Below are positions 15,370-23,946 of a DNA stretch of 34,845 bases, one piece after another (position 1 is the stretch's first letter; each line of letters opens with the position of its first letter). The position numbers were made by a program, and so were the translations under genes. The notes beneath the pieces are model-generated. The model was not told where the DNA came from. It saw only the letters and a program-made list of their open reading frames with translations, and did no database searches. Origin of the DNA: Muribaculaceae bacterium. Lineage in GTDB: Bacteria > Bacteroidota > Bacteroidia > Bacteroidales > Muribaculaceae. The DNA lies in the NCBI GenBank assembly GCA_022509145.1, contig JAFLTX010000017.1, positions 1 through 34,845 of the forward strand, written 5' to 3'.

Positions 15370-16114
15370 AGCTGCTTGTAGTGAAGTATTCGATTCGGAA
15401 GTCGGTGCCGTCAAAGACGCCATAGCCGTTCGAGACCATCCAGGGGGGAAGGATGATCAATTTGCGGTCGTCGTCAAGATCCAGCTCTTCGGGGCGGTGT
15501 AGGTGGCCCATAACGAAATATTCGGCTTTGTCACCTTCGGCAATGCGGCCGTTGCACCAGCTCTCGATTGCCGGCAACAATTCCACCGGCTTATAGTCTT
15601 CTTTCAATTTGGCGTTACGGCTCTTTCGACTGCAATTGAAAGCGAAGCCAACGGTCCATCTAGGATGAATAGCTCCATAGAGTTTCTGGCAGAAACGATT
15701 GCGGAATACGGCTCGCATCCATCTGAACTTGCGGTTGCCACCTATTGCGTCGCCATGCTGAAGGGAGAAACGATGGCCGAGCACATCGCGTTCCACCATA
15801 CCGTCGATCACCTCAACGTTCAATTCTTCCGGGATATAGTCAAAAATCCAGATATCATGATTGCCGATGAGCCATGTAATCTTTATCCCCATGTCGGCAA
15901 GCATGGCAAGTTTCCCGAGAAACCTTACAAATCCCCTCGGAGCAACATGCTTATACTCAAACCAATAGTCGAGGATGTCGCCCATCAAGAAAATCTCTGA
16001 GGCATCGGCGGCAATCTTATCGAGGAAGGCTACGGCCTGACGCTCCTCATCGAGGCGAGTCTTCGTATTTGAAGCGCCCAGATGCAAATCTGCCAGGAAA
16101 TAAGCCTTCTTCAT
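15368..16114 (-). CDS. lpxH: UDP-2,3-diacylglucosamine diphosphatase (LpxH-type)
   Basis: LpxH cleaves UDP-2,3-diacylglucosamine to lipid X, an essential early step in lipid A synthesis on the cytoplasmic face of the inner membrane. The 248-residue protein is a calcineurin-like phosphoesterase. The metal-binding motifs appear in order: DLHLGA (Asp9, His11), MGDILDYWFEY (Asp46), IGNHDIW (Asn85, His86), LQHGD (His120) and MGHLHRP near residue 205. The FEYK and Arg-rich region around residues 125-170 fits the lipid-binding insert of LpxH rather than a general phosphatase. It is the second gene of a minus-strand pair with sufT, and its stop codon lies inside the 9-bp repeat array. Confidence 0.92.
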   Translation of the reverse strand: MKKAYFLADLHLGASNTKTRLDEERQAVAFLDKIAADASEIFLMGDILDYWFEYKHVAPRGFVRFLGKLAMLADMGIKITWLIGNHDIWIFDYIPEELNVEVIDGMVERDVLGHRFSLQHGDAIGGNRKFRWMRAVFRNRFCQKLYGAIHPRWTVGFAFNCSRKSRNAKLKEDYKPVELLPAIESWCNGRIAEGDKAEYFVMGHLHRPEELDLDDDRKLIILPPWMVSNGYGVFDGTDFRIEYFTTSS

Positions 16115-16173
16115 CTTTCAGAAATCTTTAATTTTATTTCGCTCTGCCTTTATGGAGGATATGGGGGTTGAAC

Positions 16174-16557
16174 TTAGAGCAGGCCGAGCTCCAGCTTCGC
16201 TTCCTCGCTCATCATATCCTTATCCCATTCCGGCTCGAAGACGAGACGAAGGTCGAGCTTCTCGGGACCCTCGATCCCTGCCAGCTTCATTCGCGCGTCT
16301 TCCACCAGGAAATCGGCTGCAGGGCAAGACGGAGCCGTGAGCGTCATATCAACATGCAGCGTGGAATCCTTGGGGTCAAAATCAATCTTGTATATTAGCC
16401 CCAATTCATAGATATCTACAGGAATCTCGGGATCGTAGACGGTCTTGAGAGCCTGCACGGCTTTGGTGTTCACATAGAATATCTTCTCCTCGTCAGTCAT
16501 CTCCGCAAACTCTTTCTTAGTCTCCGATTGCGGTGCTTTTATCTTTTCTTCTTCCAT
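16174..16557 (-). CDS. SufT/MIP18-type iron-sulfur cluster assembly protein (DUF59)
   Basis: This 127-residue protein is a DUF59 (MIP18, PaaD-like) domain. Proteins of this family help mature Fe-S proteins, and some are named SufT. After a charged N-terminal extension of about 30 residues it shows LKTVYDPEIPVDIYELGLIY, the diagnostic DPEIPxxIxxLGLIY-like motif, and then LTAPSCPAADFL with the conserved Cys. It ends with a short acidic tail. No other suf genes are nearby. It lies 59 bp upstream of lpxH on the same strand and has its own -7 box close to the start. The family call is strong, the exact client proteins are unknown. Confidence 0.9.
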   Translation of the reverse strand: MEEEKIKAPQSETKKEFAEMTDEEKIFYVNTKAVQALKTVYDPEIPVDIYELGLIYKIDFDPKDSTLHVDMTLTAPSCPAADFLVEDARMKLAGIEGPEKLDLRLVFEPEWDKDMMSEEAKLELGLL

Positions 16558-16577
16558 GAGCTGTCCGGTATTTTATG

Positions 16578-16585
16578 CAAAATTA
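16578..16585 (-). promoter_or_regulatory. -7 box for sufT-lpxH
   Basis: On the minus strand TAATTTTG matches TAnnTTTG about 20 bp ahead of the start codon, which would leave a leader of about 15 nt. It is divergent from the beta-barrel gene promoter about 40 bp away. Confidence 0.55.
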
Positions 16586-16618
16586 ATATTTCCTTACAAA
16601 ACATTAGCAAAAATTTAG

Positions 16619-16626
16619 TAACTTTG
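16619..16626 (+). promoter_or_regulatory. -7 box for the beta-barrel/priA/bioAF gene run
   Basis: TAACTTTG matches TAnnTTTG and lies 23 bp before the start of the first beta-barrel gene. The -33 region shows only TTAC at a 21-nt spacing, so the match is partial. Confidence 0.55.
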
Positions 16627-16649
16627 CCATTATTAAACGTAACATTGGT

Positions 16650-17288
16650 ATGAAGAAATTGTTAAGCGTTGCCATTTTGGCGATAATGGCCATAGCAACA
16701 CCCATCAGTTCACAGGCAAAAATCTTTAATTGGGGTATCAAGGGCGGTTTGAACGTCAACAAGCTGTCGTTTGGGAAAAATTCCCTCAACGACGTTACAA
16801 AAGCCGACAATTCCGCAGGTTGGGAATTGGGCCTTATGGCCGAAGTGAATGTACCTGTGATAGGTCTCTGCTTCGATGCATCGGTGATGTATGCCCGCAT
16901 GAACAACGGCACTCAGGCATACTATAGCGATGGTACGGGGTCCGATACATTCAACGGTAACAACGCCGGCAAAAACTTCATGATGATTCCTATCAACCTC
17001 AAGTATAAACTCTCGCTTCCGGCCATCTCAAACATTGTGAAACCTTACGCTTTCACTGGTCCTAATTTCGCCTTCAAGCTAGACAAAAACATTGCCAACT
17101 ATATAAAGACGCGCACTTGCCAGGTAGCTTGGAACGTAGGTCTCGGCGTTGAGCTTATCAACCACCTCCAGATAGGAGCAGCTTACAATTTCGGCATCAA
17201 CAACATAGCTGAACACTTGGGTGCGAACACCCCGGATGTGAAAGTGAAAAATAACTATTGGACCGTCACTGCTGCGTGGCTGTTCTGA
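16650..17288 (+). CDS. Outer-membrane beta-barrel protein, first of a tandem pair
   Basis: This 212-residue protein has a Sec signal peptide (about 23 residues, ending SSQA) followed by alternating amphipathic strands typical of the PorT/OMP_b-brl family: IFNWGIKGGLNVNKLSF at the start, GLMAEVNVPVIGLCFDASVMY, IPINLKYKLSL and PYAFTGPNFAFKLD. It ends TVTAAWLF, with the C-terminal aromatic residue expected for barrel insertion. It should sit in the outer membrane as a small barrel, and no ligand is evident. A close paralogue follows 19 bp later. The divergent promoter region it shares with sufT is 92 bp long. Confidence 0.88.
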   Translation: MKKLLSVAILAIMAIATPISSQAKIFNWGIKGGLNVNKLSFGKNSLNDVTKADNSAGWELGLMAEVNVPVIGLCFDASVMYARMNNGTQAYYSDGTGSDTFNGNNAGKNFMMIPINLKYKLSLPAISNIVKPYAFTGPNFAFKLDKNIANYIKTRTCQVAWNVGLGVELINHLQIGAAYNFGINNIAEHLGANTPDVKVKNNYWTVTAAWLF

Positions 17289-17307
17289 AGCAGAATTTTC
17301 ATAGGTT

Positions 17308-17922
17308 GTGAAAAGACTTCTACTTTCTCTATGTGGCTTGTTGATAGCGACATCGGCTTTTGCTGAATTTCGCTTCGGGCCCATGCTCGGTGTCAACGGG
17401 AGCAGCTTCTTCTGGAGGCAAAACCTCGTAAACACCCATTATAAGATCGGCGGGAGCGCCGGCATATTCGGCGAACTGATGATTCCCGGTATCGGCTTCG
17501 GTATCGACGTAGGTCTCCGTTATCAGCTCAACGGCGCCAAAGTAAACTTCGGCGAGCGACCCGTATGGAGCGGCGCGCCCGACTATATGGGAAACGAAGA
17601 CGTCTGGTTTCATACTCTCCAGATTCCTCTGAACCTGCGTTTCAAATACACCCGTCTCGACGGCGTGGAGCGCATCGTGGCTCCGTTCGTCTTCGCCGGT
17701 CCGGTCTTCACCTTCAACCTTGCCACCAACAAGATACCCGTGATCGAGCATCCCGGGGGCACAGTGGCGATACAGTTAGGTGCAGGCGCCGAGCTGATAG
17801 AACACCTCCAGATCTCCGGAGGCTATTACTTCGGGGTGAGCTATCAAGTGAGAACAATCAAACTCGAAAACTTCTCGGCGCGGCCTCAGGGGTGGTTTAT
17901 CAACGCCGCGTGGCTCTTCTGA
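17308..17922 (+). CDS. Outer-membrane beta-barrel protein, second of a tandem pair
   Basis: This 204-residue protein is secreted (signal peptide of about 19 residues ending TSAFA). It shares its layout and several motifs with the preceding gene: FAGPVFTFNL against FTGPNFAFKL, GAGAELIEHLQISGGYYFGV against GLGVELINHLQIGAAYNFGI, and the ending NAAWLF against TAAWLF. The pair is therefore an old tandem duplication. The start is a GTG, since no ATG precedes the signal peptide in frame. It has beta-strand periodicity throughout and no recognised catalytic residues. priA starts 27 bp later on the same strand, so the two are probably co-transcribed. Confidence 0.88.
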   Translation: MKRLLLSLCGLLIATSAFAEFRFGPMLGVNGSSFFWRQNLVNTHYKIGGSAGIFGELMIPGIGFGIDVGLRYQLNGAKVNFGERPVWSGAPDYMGNEDVWFHTLQIPLNLRFKYTRLDGVERIVAPFVFAGPVFTFNLATNKIPVIEHPGGTVAIQLGAGAELIEHLQISGGYYFGVSYQVRTIKLENFSARPQGWFINAAWLF

Positions 17923-17949
17923 CACATCTGACTGCCGGCTTCTCTTGCA

Positions 17950-20424
17950 ATGGGGTCCAAACGCTACGCACAGGTAATTCTTCCCCTCCCCCTCTTTTCC
18001 TCATTCACTTATGAGGTGCCTGAGGGGTTTCAGGATGAAATTTCGGTCGGAACGGCCGTGCTCGTGCAGTTTGGAAAAAAGAAATTCTACACAGGGATTG
18101 TAGAATCGTTCATCCCCAACCCTCCGGGTAACTACGAACTCAAACCAATCATGGCTCTTCTCTATGGGGAGCCTATAGTGCGTTATCCTCAGCTCAAGCT
18201 CTGGGACTGGATCTCCTCCTACTATCTCTGCAGCATAGGCGACGTGTTCAAGGCTGCGGTGCCGGCAGGGCTAAAGCCCGAAAGCGAGACATGGCTATCT
18301 CTCAACCCGGACTATGAATATGAGGAAGATGCCAAATTTTCTGAAAAAGAGTTGATGATAATCCAATATCTTGAAGATAAGAAGAGAGCAAAACTTCAAG
18401 ATATTGAGAATCAGCTGAAAATAAACAAAGAGAGCGTAATTATATCTCGCCTCCTAACCCGTGGTGTGTTGGAGGTTTCCGAAAATATCAACAGCCGTTA
18501 TCGTCCTAAAAAACTCACCTGCATCCGACTGAACGTCGACCGTGAAGACACCGAAGCTCTGCACGGCATGATGGAGGGGTTGAGCCGCGCACGACAGCAG
18601 GAACTGGCGCTTATGGCTTACCTTGAGCTGTCGGGGTGGCTGAGGAAAGGCGAGAAGGTAAACGTCGTGACCCGCGAGCAGCTCCTCGAACGCAGCGGCG
18701 TAAGCTCGGCCGTGGTCTCAGCCTTGGCCCAGAAAGGGATTTTCGAGATATACAAACGCACTGAAAACCGGTTTAACAACACCTCCGACGAAATCCAGTC
18801 GCTCACTCCCCTTTCAGAACTGCAGGCAGATGCGTTGCAAAAAATTCAGGAACAATGGCGCGAGAAAAACGTGGTGCTTTGCAGAGGTGTAACCGGCAGT
18901 GGTAAGACCGAGATATATATCCACCTGATAAAGAATGAATTGGACAAAGGGAACCAGGTGCTTTATCTGGTTCCTGAGATTGCCCTCACCACGCAGCTAA
19001 CCGATAGGCTGAGGAAGGTGTTTGGCAACCGTCTGCTGGTTTACCATTCACGCTTCTCGGACAACGACAGGGTGGATATCTGGAAAAAATTGCTCGTCAG
19101 CAACGAGCCCTTGGTGATTATCGGAGCCCGCTCGGCCGTTTTTCTCCCTTTCGGCCCCCTCGGAATGGTTGTGGTGGACGAGGAACACGACGCCTCATAT
19201 AAGCAGAACGATCCGGCACCGCGATACAACGGTCGCGACACGGCGATAATGCTTGCCTCAATGCATGGAGCCAAAACGTTGCTCGGTTCGGCCACGCCGT
19301 CGATCGAAACCTATTACAAAGCCTCCACAGGTAAATACGGGCTGGTGGAGATTGAAAGCAGGTATGACGACTCCCCTCTTCCCGACGTTTCGATCGTGGA
19401 TATGCGCCGCCAGCGCAAGGAACGCCTCAACTCAGGTATCCTTTCGTCAACTCTGAGAGAAGCGGTGGAGTCGGCTCTCGAAGGGAAGAAGCAGACCATC
19501 CTGTTTCAAAACCGTCGCGGCTTCGCCCCTATGGTAATATGCCGCGCATGCGGATGGACACCCAAGTGCCAGAACTGCGACGTCTCGATGGTTTACCATA
19601 AGTATGGCGACAGCCTGCACTGCCATTATTGCGGACACACTGCTCCGATGCCGTCAGTATGCCCTGCCTGCGGACAGAATATGCTTGAAATCCTTGGATA
19701 TGGCACCGAGCGAATCGAAGAAGATATCCAGAACAATTTCCCGGGTGCTGAGATCTCCCGCATGGACCTCGACACGACGCGCAACAAGGACGCTTATCAC
19801 GACATAATATCGGATTTCTCCGACAGCAAGACAGACATACTCGTAGGCACCCAGATGGTTACGAAAGGGCTTGATTTCGGCAACGTGAAGATTGTGGGGA
19901 TTCTCAACGCCGACACAGTGCTCAATTTCCCGGACTTCCGGAGCAACGAGAAGGGGTTCAACACCCTTGAGCAGGTGGCCGGACGAGCCGGACGGCGGAA
20001 AGAGAAGGGGACGGTAATCATCCAGACCAACACGCCCGACAACCCCATCCTCAACTACGTGAAACGCCATGACTACCTGGCCTATTATGAGGCTGAGATC
20101 GAGGAACGGAAAGCGCTCAACTATCCCCCTTTCTCGCGGATCATAATGGTTTATATCAAGAATCGGGAAGAGGCCGTGGCCGAAGCGGCCGCAGAGGTGC
20201 TTGGCGTGATGCTCAGGGATATCTTCGGAGAAAGAGTGCTCGGACCCGACAAACCTTTCATCAGCCGTATCTCCACATATTATTACCGAAGGATAATGCT
20301 CAAGATCGAGAATGAGGCATCGATGCCCAAGGTAAAAAGCGTGTTGCGCAAGGTTTACGAAAGCGTTGCCCGCGATCCCAGAATCAAATCTTCAATACTA
20401 TACTATGACGTTGACCCCAACTGA
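17950..20424 (+). CDS. priA: Primosomal protein N' (replication restart helicase PriA)
   Basis: PriA is a 3'-5' superfamily 2 DNA helicase that recognises stalled forks and reloads the replisome. The 824-residue protein shows an N-terminal DNA-binding domain ([20 protein letters not shown]), a winged-helix-like region, Walker A with Lys319 ([11 protein letters not shown]) and the DEEH box at 410-413 ([12 protein letters not shown]). The [11 protein letters not shown] motif follows, then a zinc-binding segment with paired cysteines ([13 protein letters not shown], then CHYCGH and CPACGQ, about residues 531-575) and helicase motifs ending with [10 protein letters not shown]. Its length is normal for Bacteroidota. 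bioA starts inside its last codons. Confidence 0.97.
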   Translation: MGSKRYAQVILPLPLFSSFTYEVPEGFQDEISVGTAVLVQFGKKKFYTGIVESFIPNPPGNYELKPIMALLYGEPIVRYPQLKLWDWISSYYLCSIGDVFKAAVPAGLKPESETWLSLNPDYEYEEDAKFSEKELMIIQYLEDKKRAKLQDIENQLKINKESVIISRLLTRGVLEVSENINSRYRPKKLTCIRLNVDREDTEALHGMMEGLSRARQQELALMAYLELSGWLRKGEKVNVVTREQLLERSGVSSAVVSALAQKGIFEIYKRTENRFNNTSDEIQSLTPLSELQADALQKIQEQWREKNVVLCRGVTGSGKTEIYIHLIKNELDKGNQVLYLVPEIALTTQLTDRLRKVFGNRLLVYHSRFSDNDRVDIWKKLLVSNEPLVIIGARSAVFLPFGPLGMVVVDEEHDASYKQNDPAPRYNGRDTAIMLASMHGAKTLLGSATPSIETYYKASTGKYGLVEIESRYDDSPLPDVSIVDMRRQRKERLNSGILSSTLREAVESALEGKKQTILFQNRRGFAPMVICRACGWTPKCQNCDVSMVYHKYGDSLHCHYCGHTAPMPSVCPACGQNMLEILGYGTERIEEDIQNNFPGAEISRMDLDTTRNKDAYHDIISDFSDSKTDILVGTQMVTKGLDFGNVKIVGILNADTVLNFPDFRSNEKGFNTLEQVAGRAGRRKEKGTVIIQTNTPDNPILNYVKRHDYLAYYEAEIEERKALNYPPFSRIIMVYIKNREEAVAEAAAEVLGVMLRDIFGERVLGPDKPFISRISTYYYRRIMLKIENEASMPKVKSVLRKVYESVARDPRIKSSILYYDVDPN

Positions 20425-21715
20425 CAGGTTTGACTCTCTCCATGATGAGTTCGACAGGAACCATCTATGGCACCCATATACATCGACCCACAACCCGTTG
20501 CCGACCTATAAAGTTGACGGAGCCAAAGGCGCGGTGATCACGCTTGCCGACGGCACGGAGCTCATCGACGGAATGTCGTCATGGTGGTGTGTAATCCACG
20601 GCTACAGTCATCCCAGACTCGTGGAGGCTGCCCGAAGGCAGATCGAGAAGATGAGCCATGTGATGTTCGGCGGCTTCACGCATGAGCCGGCCATCAACCT
20701 GGGGAAGCGTCTGCTTGAAATCTTGCCGGGGAATATTGAATACATCTTCTTCGCAGATTCAGGGTCGGTGGCCACGGAGGTAGCGATGAAGATGGCAGTA
20801 CAGGCCGGAGAGAAAGCCGGGAAGAAAGATTTCATCACGATCCGCGGAGGATACCACGGCGACACGTGGAATGCCATGTCGGTTTGCGACCCCGTAACAG
20901 GAATGCATGGCGCTTTCGGGAGCGACCTTCCGATAAGACATTTTGCTCCGAGGCCTGAGTGCAGGTTTGGCGAAGATTGGGAGCCGGAATACTTCAAGCC
21001 GATGAAAGAGTTGATAGAAGAGCACCACCAGACGGTAGCCGCCGTGATACTCGAGCCTATAGTTCAGGGCGCCGGAGGAATGTATTTCTATCACCCCCAA
21101 TATCTCAGGGAGCTCCGAAAGATTTGCGACAAATATGACATCCTGCTGATCTTCGACGAGATAGCCACCGGATTCGGCCGCACCGGTAAGCTTTTCGCTT
21201 ACCAGCACGCAGACGTCGAGCCGGATATCATGCTCCTCGGGAAAGCCTTGACCGGCGGTTTCATGAACTTTGCCGCGGTTGCCACCAACAGAAAAGTGGC
21301 CGACAGAATCTCCAAGAGCAGCGCGGAGGTGATGATGCACGGCCCCACGTTCATGGCCAATCCTCTCGCCTGCGCGGTGGCATTGGAGTCGATCGATATG
21401 CTCCTCGAATCCGACTGGGAAGCGAAAGTCAGAAAGGTGGAGAACAGACTTAAAGAACGCCTATCAATTCTGAAAGACGAGCTGGGAGTGGAAGACATTA
21501 GAGTTTTGGGAGGGATCGGAGTGGTTGAGCTGTCGGAGCCTGCGGATCTCGGGAGATTTCAGCGCCGTTGTGTAGAAGAAGGTGTTTGGATACGCCCGTT
21601 CGGACACAATGCTTATCTGATGCCTCCATTCCTTGCCATCACTGAGGAGCAACTGGAGTTTCTATGCGATAAATTTATCCTTATTCTTAAAGAGTTTCTG
21701 AGCAAAAATGGATAG
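20405..21715 (+). CDS. bioA: Adenosylmethionine-8-amino-7-oxononanoate aminotransferase
   Basis: BioA is a PLP enzyme that transfers an amino group from S-adenosylmethionine to 8-amino-7-oxononanoate, giving 7,8-diaminopelargonate. I choose the ATG at 20405 ([10 protein letters not shown]), overlapping the priA stop by 20 bp, over the track's ATG at 20366, because the 13 extra residues are out-of-frame priA sequence. The 436-residue protein has the family motif HLWHPYTST near the N-terminus, [27 protein letters not shown], the PLP-contact Asp in [12 protein letters not shown] and Lys280 in [18 protein letters not shown] lies near the end. It overlaps bioF by 8 bp. Confidence 0.95.
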   Translation: MTLTPTDRFDSLHDEFDRNHLWHPYTSTHNPLPTYKVDGAKGAVITLADGTELIDGMSSWWCVIHGYSHPRLVEAARRQIEKMSHVMFGGFTHEPAINLGKRLLEILPGNIEYIFFADSGSVATEVAMKMAVQAGEKAGKKDFITIRGGYHGDTWNAMSVCDPVTGMHGAFGSDLPIRHFAPRPECRFGEDWEPEYFKPMKELIEEHHQTVAAVILEPIVQGAGGMYFYHPQYLRELRKICDKYDILLIFDEIATGFGRTGKLFAYQHADVEPDIMLLGKALTGGFMNFAAVATNRKVADRISKSSAEVMMHGPTFMANPLACAVALESIDMLLESDWEAKVRKVENRLKERLSILKDELGVEDIRVLGGIGVVELSEPADLGRFQRRCVEEGVWIRPFGHNAYLMPPFLAITEEQLEFLCDKFILILKEFLSKNG

Positions 21716-22838
21716 GTTTTCAGAATTCCTGGAGAAGGCCGAAAAAGGCTCCTCATTACGCAGCATACCGGAGGAAGGTTCCCGACGCATAGACCTGCTC
21801 AGCAATGATTATTTGGGGCTTGGCGCCCGCAGCCGTGAGTTTGTCGACGAATTTCTGAAACTGTATGGAGATGCCGATTTCAGTTCTTCGGCGTCGCGTC
21901 TGCTTTCGCGCAAACAGAAATATCACAACTTGCTCGAGGAGAAACTGGAAGAGCTGTATCATAAACCGGCACTCCTGTTCAATTCCGGATACCACGCCAA
22001 CAGCGGAATTATATCGGCCTTGGGACGGCCTGAAACCACCCTTTTCGCAGATGAACTGATACACGCCTCAGCCCGAGACGGGCTCATGTTGGCGCAAGCC
22101 CATCGCAAAAGCAACGTAAGTTTTTTCCGCCATAACGATATCGAACATCTGGCCCAATTGATTGAAAGCGATGATGCCAAGGAGAAAATAATCGTGACGG
22201 AGGGAATCTTCAGCATGGACGGCGATGTTGGGCCGCTCAAAGAGTTGGTGGAATTAAAACATCGGCACGACGATGTCTTGCTTTATGTGGATGAGGCCCA
22301 CAGTTTCGGCACTCGTGGAGAGCTCGGTCTGGGAATCGCCGAAGAGCTGGGATTGATCGAGGATATCGACATCATAGTCGGTACGTTCGGGAAGGCACTT
22401 GCCTCTCAAGGGGCCTTCGTGGTGACACGCAAAAACATCAGAGATTATCTCGTCAACCGTGCTCGAACATTTATTTTCTCTACGGCTATTCCACCGGTTA
22501 ATGTCGCCTGGACTCTCCTAATGCTTTCCAAGTCATTGAAAATGAATAAAGAGCGTAGATATCTTAAAGAATTGAGTGAAGATTTCAGAAAGGCCTTGGA
22601 ATCGGCAACAGGCAAACCCTCCAAAAGCTCATCGCATATCATACCGCATATCTGCACCTCTGCAGAGGAGACAGTGGAATGCGCAGAGAAGTTGCGCAAG
22701 GCCGGTTACGACGTCTTGCCGATTCGTCATCCGTCTGTGCCACGAGGTCAGGAGCGAGTGAGGCTGTCACTGAACAGCGAGCTCACCCTCGTCTCTCTCC
22801 TACCTATAGCCGAACTCCTGCGGGGTGACAATGAATAA
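21708..22838 (+). CDS. bioF: 8-amino-7-oxononanoate synthase
   Basis: BioF condenses pimeloyl-ACP (or -CoA) with alanine to make 8-amino-7-oxononanoate, the substrate of BioA. The 376-residue protein is an alpha-oxoamine synthase with [13 protein letters not shown] near the N-terminus, [31 protein letters not shown], the [13 protein letters not shown] motif and the PLP lysine Lys229 in [20 protein letters not shown] and STAIPP are also typical. It shares 8 bp with bioA. KBL and serine palmitoyltransferase are sister enzymes, but the bioA neighbour settles the call. No bioC or bioB follows, and the unit ends at a terminator. Confidence 0.95.
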   Translation: MDRFSEFLEKAEKGSSLRSIPEEGSRRIDLLSNDYLGLGARSREFVDEFLKLYGDADFSSSASRLLSRKQKYHNLLEEKLEELYHKPALLFNSGYHANSGIISALGRPETTLFADELIHASARDGLMLAQAHRKSNVSFFRHNDIEHLAQLIESDDAKEKIIVTEGIFSMDGDVGPLKELVELKHRHDDVLLYVDEAHSFGTRGELGLGIAEELGLIEDIDIIVGTFGKALASQGAFVVTRKNIRDYLVNRARTFIFSTAIPPVNVAWTLLMLSKSLKMNKERRYLKELSEDFRKALESATGKPSKSSSHIIPHICTSAEETVECAEKLRKAGYDVLPIRHPSVPRGQERVRLSLNSELTLVSLLPIAELLRGDNE

Positions 22839-22909
22839 TGTCTGATAGTCTGCGCAAACAGCCTCAGCAAAAAAGGAAGAAGATTTCCTCAAAAGGCTAT
22901 ATGAGTATA

Positions 22910-22945
22910 AAAAAAGGGCTTGAGAAAAATCTCAAGCTCTTTTTT
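22910..22945. terminator. Bidirectional terminator between bioF and the beta-barrel gene
   Basis: GCTTGAGA and TCTCAAGC pair around a 4-nt A loop and are flanked by an A-run on the left and a T-run on the right. The structure can end transcription in both directions between convergent genes. Confidence 0.88.
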
Positions 22946-22959
22946 AGATTTCTTTCAGA

Positions 22960-23622
22960 TTAGAAAGTCCAACCGAGACGGATGAGCGGGTTAACGTCGA
23001 AACCACCCTTGAATGAGTGACCGCCAACCTTAGTCTTGAGTTCAGTAAGAACGCCGTCTTCTTTGTACTTGTAAGTAGCGCCTGATTTGATAACATCCTT
23101 GAAACCAACGTTCAGTTCAGCACCAAGATAGAGGCCTTTGTATACATAGAAATCGAAACCGGTAGTAGCGTAGAGGCTGAAGCCGTTGCCAGTACCTTCG
23201 TTGTTCCAATCCCAGTTGTTTTCGTCAGCCTGTTCTTTCTGAGCTTTGAAGTTGTGGATGTAACCGATCTTACCACCTGCATAGAGGTCGAGTCTCTTGT
23301 AGGTGTAGAAGTGACGCTGGTAACCCAGGTTGAGCTGGAAAGTACCGTCGTAGTTTGAGCTGAAAGTGTTGCTCTGGTCACCGTTGGGCACGTCTTTGTC
23401 GTTAGTACCGGCAAGACCGAGTTCAACTACGAATGCATCCTTAGAGGTGCAGAAGTAACGAGCCTGAAGAACGCCACCATTGCTGAAGATTTTTGTGCCG
23501 CTGAACGGAGCGAACTGGATTTCAGTTGAGAAGCTACCTTTCTTAGGAGCAAACTGATTGTCTTGTGCTGATGCTGTGAGAACAGCGCTTCCTAATACAG
23601 CAAGAAGTAATAATTTCTTCAT
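22960..23622 (-). CDS. Outer-membrane beta-barrel protein
   Basis: This 220-residue protein has a Sec signal peptide (about 19 residues, ending TASAQ) and a chain of amphipathic beta-strands typical of small Bacteroidota outer-membrane barrels. Examples are FSTEIQFAPFSG, GGVLQARYFCTSKDAFVVELGLAG, LNLGYQRHFYTYKRLDLYAGGKIGYIHNF and YLGAELNVGF. It ends LIRLGWTF with a terminal Phe. It does not share the specific motifs of the tandem pair at 16650-17922. Codon use (many GTA/CTT-like optimal codons) and a near-consensus -7 box hint at high expression. No ligand or enzyme role is evident. Confidence 0.85.
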   Translation of the reverse strand: MKKLLLLAVLGSAVLTASAQDNQFAPKKGSFSTEIQFAPFSGTKIFSNGGVLQARYFCTSKDAFVVELGLAGTNDKDVPNGDQSNTFSSNYDGTFQLNLGYQRHFYTYKRLDLYAGGKIGYIHNFKAQKEQADENNWDWNNEGTGNGFSLYATTGFDFYVYKGLYLGAELNVGFKDVIKSGATYKYKEDGVLTELKTKVGGHSFKGGFDVNPLIRLGWTF

Positions 23623-23663
23623 AGAGTTAGAAATATTTAATAGTTAGTTAGTTTATTTGCATG

Positions 23664-23671
23664 CAAAATTA
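23664..23671 (-). promoter_or_regulatory. -7 box for the beta-barrel gene at 22960
   Basis: Read on the minus strand, TAATTTTG matches TAnnTTTG, 41 bp ahead of the start codon, in an A+T-rich stretch. No clear -33 TTTG is seen at the right spacing. Confidence 0.6.
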
Positions 23672-23858
23672 CAAAAAAAATTTAAATTTCATAAAAAAAG
23701 TGCCAAAATATTAATCATTTTGTTAAAATTCCTTAAAAAATAATCATCTACAGCACCTTCTCCCGCATTTGCGAGGCATAAAATTTATTCACTTTTCCAG
23801 TTTTCAGACATAAAAAAGAGGTAATCTGAAGAAAAAACAGTGGTTTGTTATGAAAACA

Positions 23859-23892
23859 GAAGCGGGTCCATCTCTGTCAATGAACCCGCTTC
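23859..23892 (-). terminator. Probable terminator of nifJ
   Basis: GAAGCGGGT and ACCCGCTTC form a perfect 9-bp stem with a 16-nt loop, followed on the minus strand by TGTTTTC. It lies about 55 bp past the nifJ stop. Confidence 0.7.
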
Positions 23893-23946
23893 CTTGCTAT
23901 TTTCGGTATTCAGTCCCTATCAAATGATGTTGAAAGGGACAAGCTA

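Larger units (their letters stand above)
23623..23946. other. Intergenic region between the beta-barrel gene and nifJ
   Basis: These 324 bp hold the beta-barrel gene's promoter (23664-23671), a very A+T-rich middle, and hairpins after the nifJ stop. One hairpin (GTCCCT/AGGGAC, 23913-23940) lies just after the stop codon, before the stronger terminator at 23859-23892. I see no ORF worth calling. Confidence 0.6.

Noticed and set aside
14917-15423. 168-residue minus-strand ORF across the non-coding tract
   Set aside because: It spans the terminator, promoter, stem-loop and both repeat arrays and overlaps lpxH and the small membrane gene. Its Ile/Ala run comes only from the palindromic 9-bp repeat.
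15314-15502. 62-residue plus-strand ORF beginning MIAIIAMIAILAK
   Set aside because: Its start is the 9-bp repeat read in frame and its rest is the antisense of lpxH. It only looks like a signal peptide by chance.
20366-20404. Upstream ATG for bioA given in the ORF track
   Set aside because: The extra 13 residues are out-of-frame priA sequence. The ATG at 20405 gives the normal BioA N-terminus.
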